The translations under genes were made by a program, and so were the position numbers. Shown here one piece after another: positions 63,967-64,000 of a DNA stretch of 64,000 nt (position 1 is the first letter of the stretch; each line of letters begins with the position of its first letter). The notes beneath the pieces are model-generated. The model was not told the DNA's origin. It saw only the letters and a program-made list of their open reading frames with translations, and made no database searches. The stretch is from NCBI RefSeq assembly GCF_004138485.1, contig NZ_RYEV01000004.1, positions 1,459,010 through 1,523,009 on the forward strand, written 5' to 3'. This DNA is from Peristeroidobacter soli (lineage in GTDB: Bacteria > Pseudomonadota > Gammaproteobacteria > Steroidobacterales > Steroidobacteraceae).

Positions 63967-63985
63967 GAGCCTGTCGCACAGGCTC
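63967..63985. repeat. Short perfect inverted repeat (hairpin)
   Basis: GAGCCTGT-CGC-ACAGGCTC, an 8-bp stem with 3-base loop, next to the 24-bp repeats. There is no T run, so a REP-like or recombination-related element is more likely than a terminator. Confidence 0.55.
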
Positions 63986-64000
63986 ATCCCACCGAGCCCG

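Overview
The window is GC-rich, gene-dense bacterial chromosome, most likely from a gammaproteobacterium of the Steroidobacteraceae/Nevskiales kind. That placement is an inference from style: several TonB receptors, many exported oxidoreductases, a glutathione-dependent formaldehyde system and homodimeric AceE. No rRNA or marker protein is present to prove it.

Layout. 1-2.7 kb: a FecI/FecR/TonB-receptor signalling unit whose receptor runs off the left edge. 2.9-6.3 kb: HglS-like 2-oxoadipate dioxygenase/decarboxylase and a FAD-linked D-2-hydroxyglutarate dehydrogenase (the end of a lysine/2-aminoadipate route) with a divergent LysR regulator. 6.4-9.4 kb: glutathione-dependent formaldehyde oxidation (FrmA plus Gfa), an AraC regulator and a tiny helix-turn-helix protein. 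9.4-34.3 kb: a large catabolic regulon of unknown substrate. It has two paralogous TonB receptors, an MFS and a DMT transporter, many exported proteins (two bicupins, a VOC protein plus a broken copy, a TAT flavoprotein, a diheme cytochrome, an alpha/beta hydrolase lacking the nucleophile Ser, a NIPSNAP-like protein), a methyltransferase and a FadR-type regulator. A tightly coupled cytoplasmic operon (maleamate-amidase-like, two PuuE-like, LeuC/LeuD-like) lies divergent to an isocitrate-lyase-superfamily gene. A palindromic element close to ACCTAGTTAACTACGTT stands before every transcription unit of this region and one copy overlaps the promoter of the FadR-type gene.

34.3-37.6 kb: an AceE-type E1 with no E2/E3 beside it and a divergent Lrp-family regulator. 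37.7-49.1 kb: three exported caspase-fold (C14) proteins, two with long WD40 propellers, one a lipoprotein ending in an NlpC/P60-like domain, plus a second lipoprotein. 49.3-49.7 kb: tRNA-Arg, tRNA-His and tRNA-Lys. 50-51.7 kb: an IS transposase and relics of others. 51.9-54.2 kb: an octaheme cytochrome c lipoprotein with TPRs.

55-64 kb is a decaying accessory segment. Intact genes are a sulfotransferase, a sulfatase, a PQQ dehydrogenase fused to cupredoxin and cytochrome c domains, and a gluconate-dehydrogenase-subunit-3-like protein. Mixed with them are an IS66-type relic, a frameshifted membrane protein, a relic of a second sulfotransferase and a 5'-truncated, frameshifted GMC oxidoreductase ending in a 24-bp tandem repeat.

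Working model for 9.4-34.3 kb (inference): a substrate is imported by the TonB receptors and worked on by exported enzymes. The cytoplasmic operon would then open a cyclic imide or similar amide, release ammonia, hydrate the resulting (substituted) maleate and cleave the malate product into a 2-oxo acid and a short acid.
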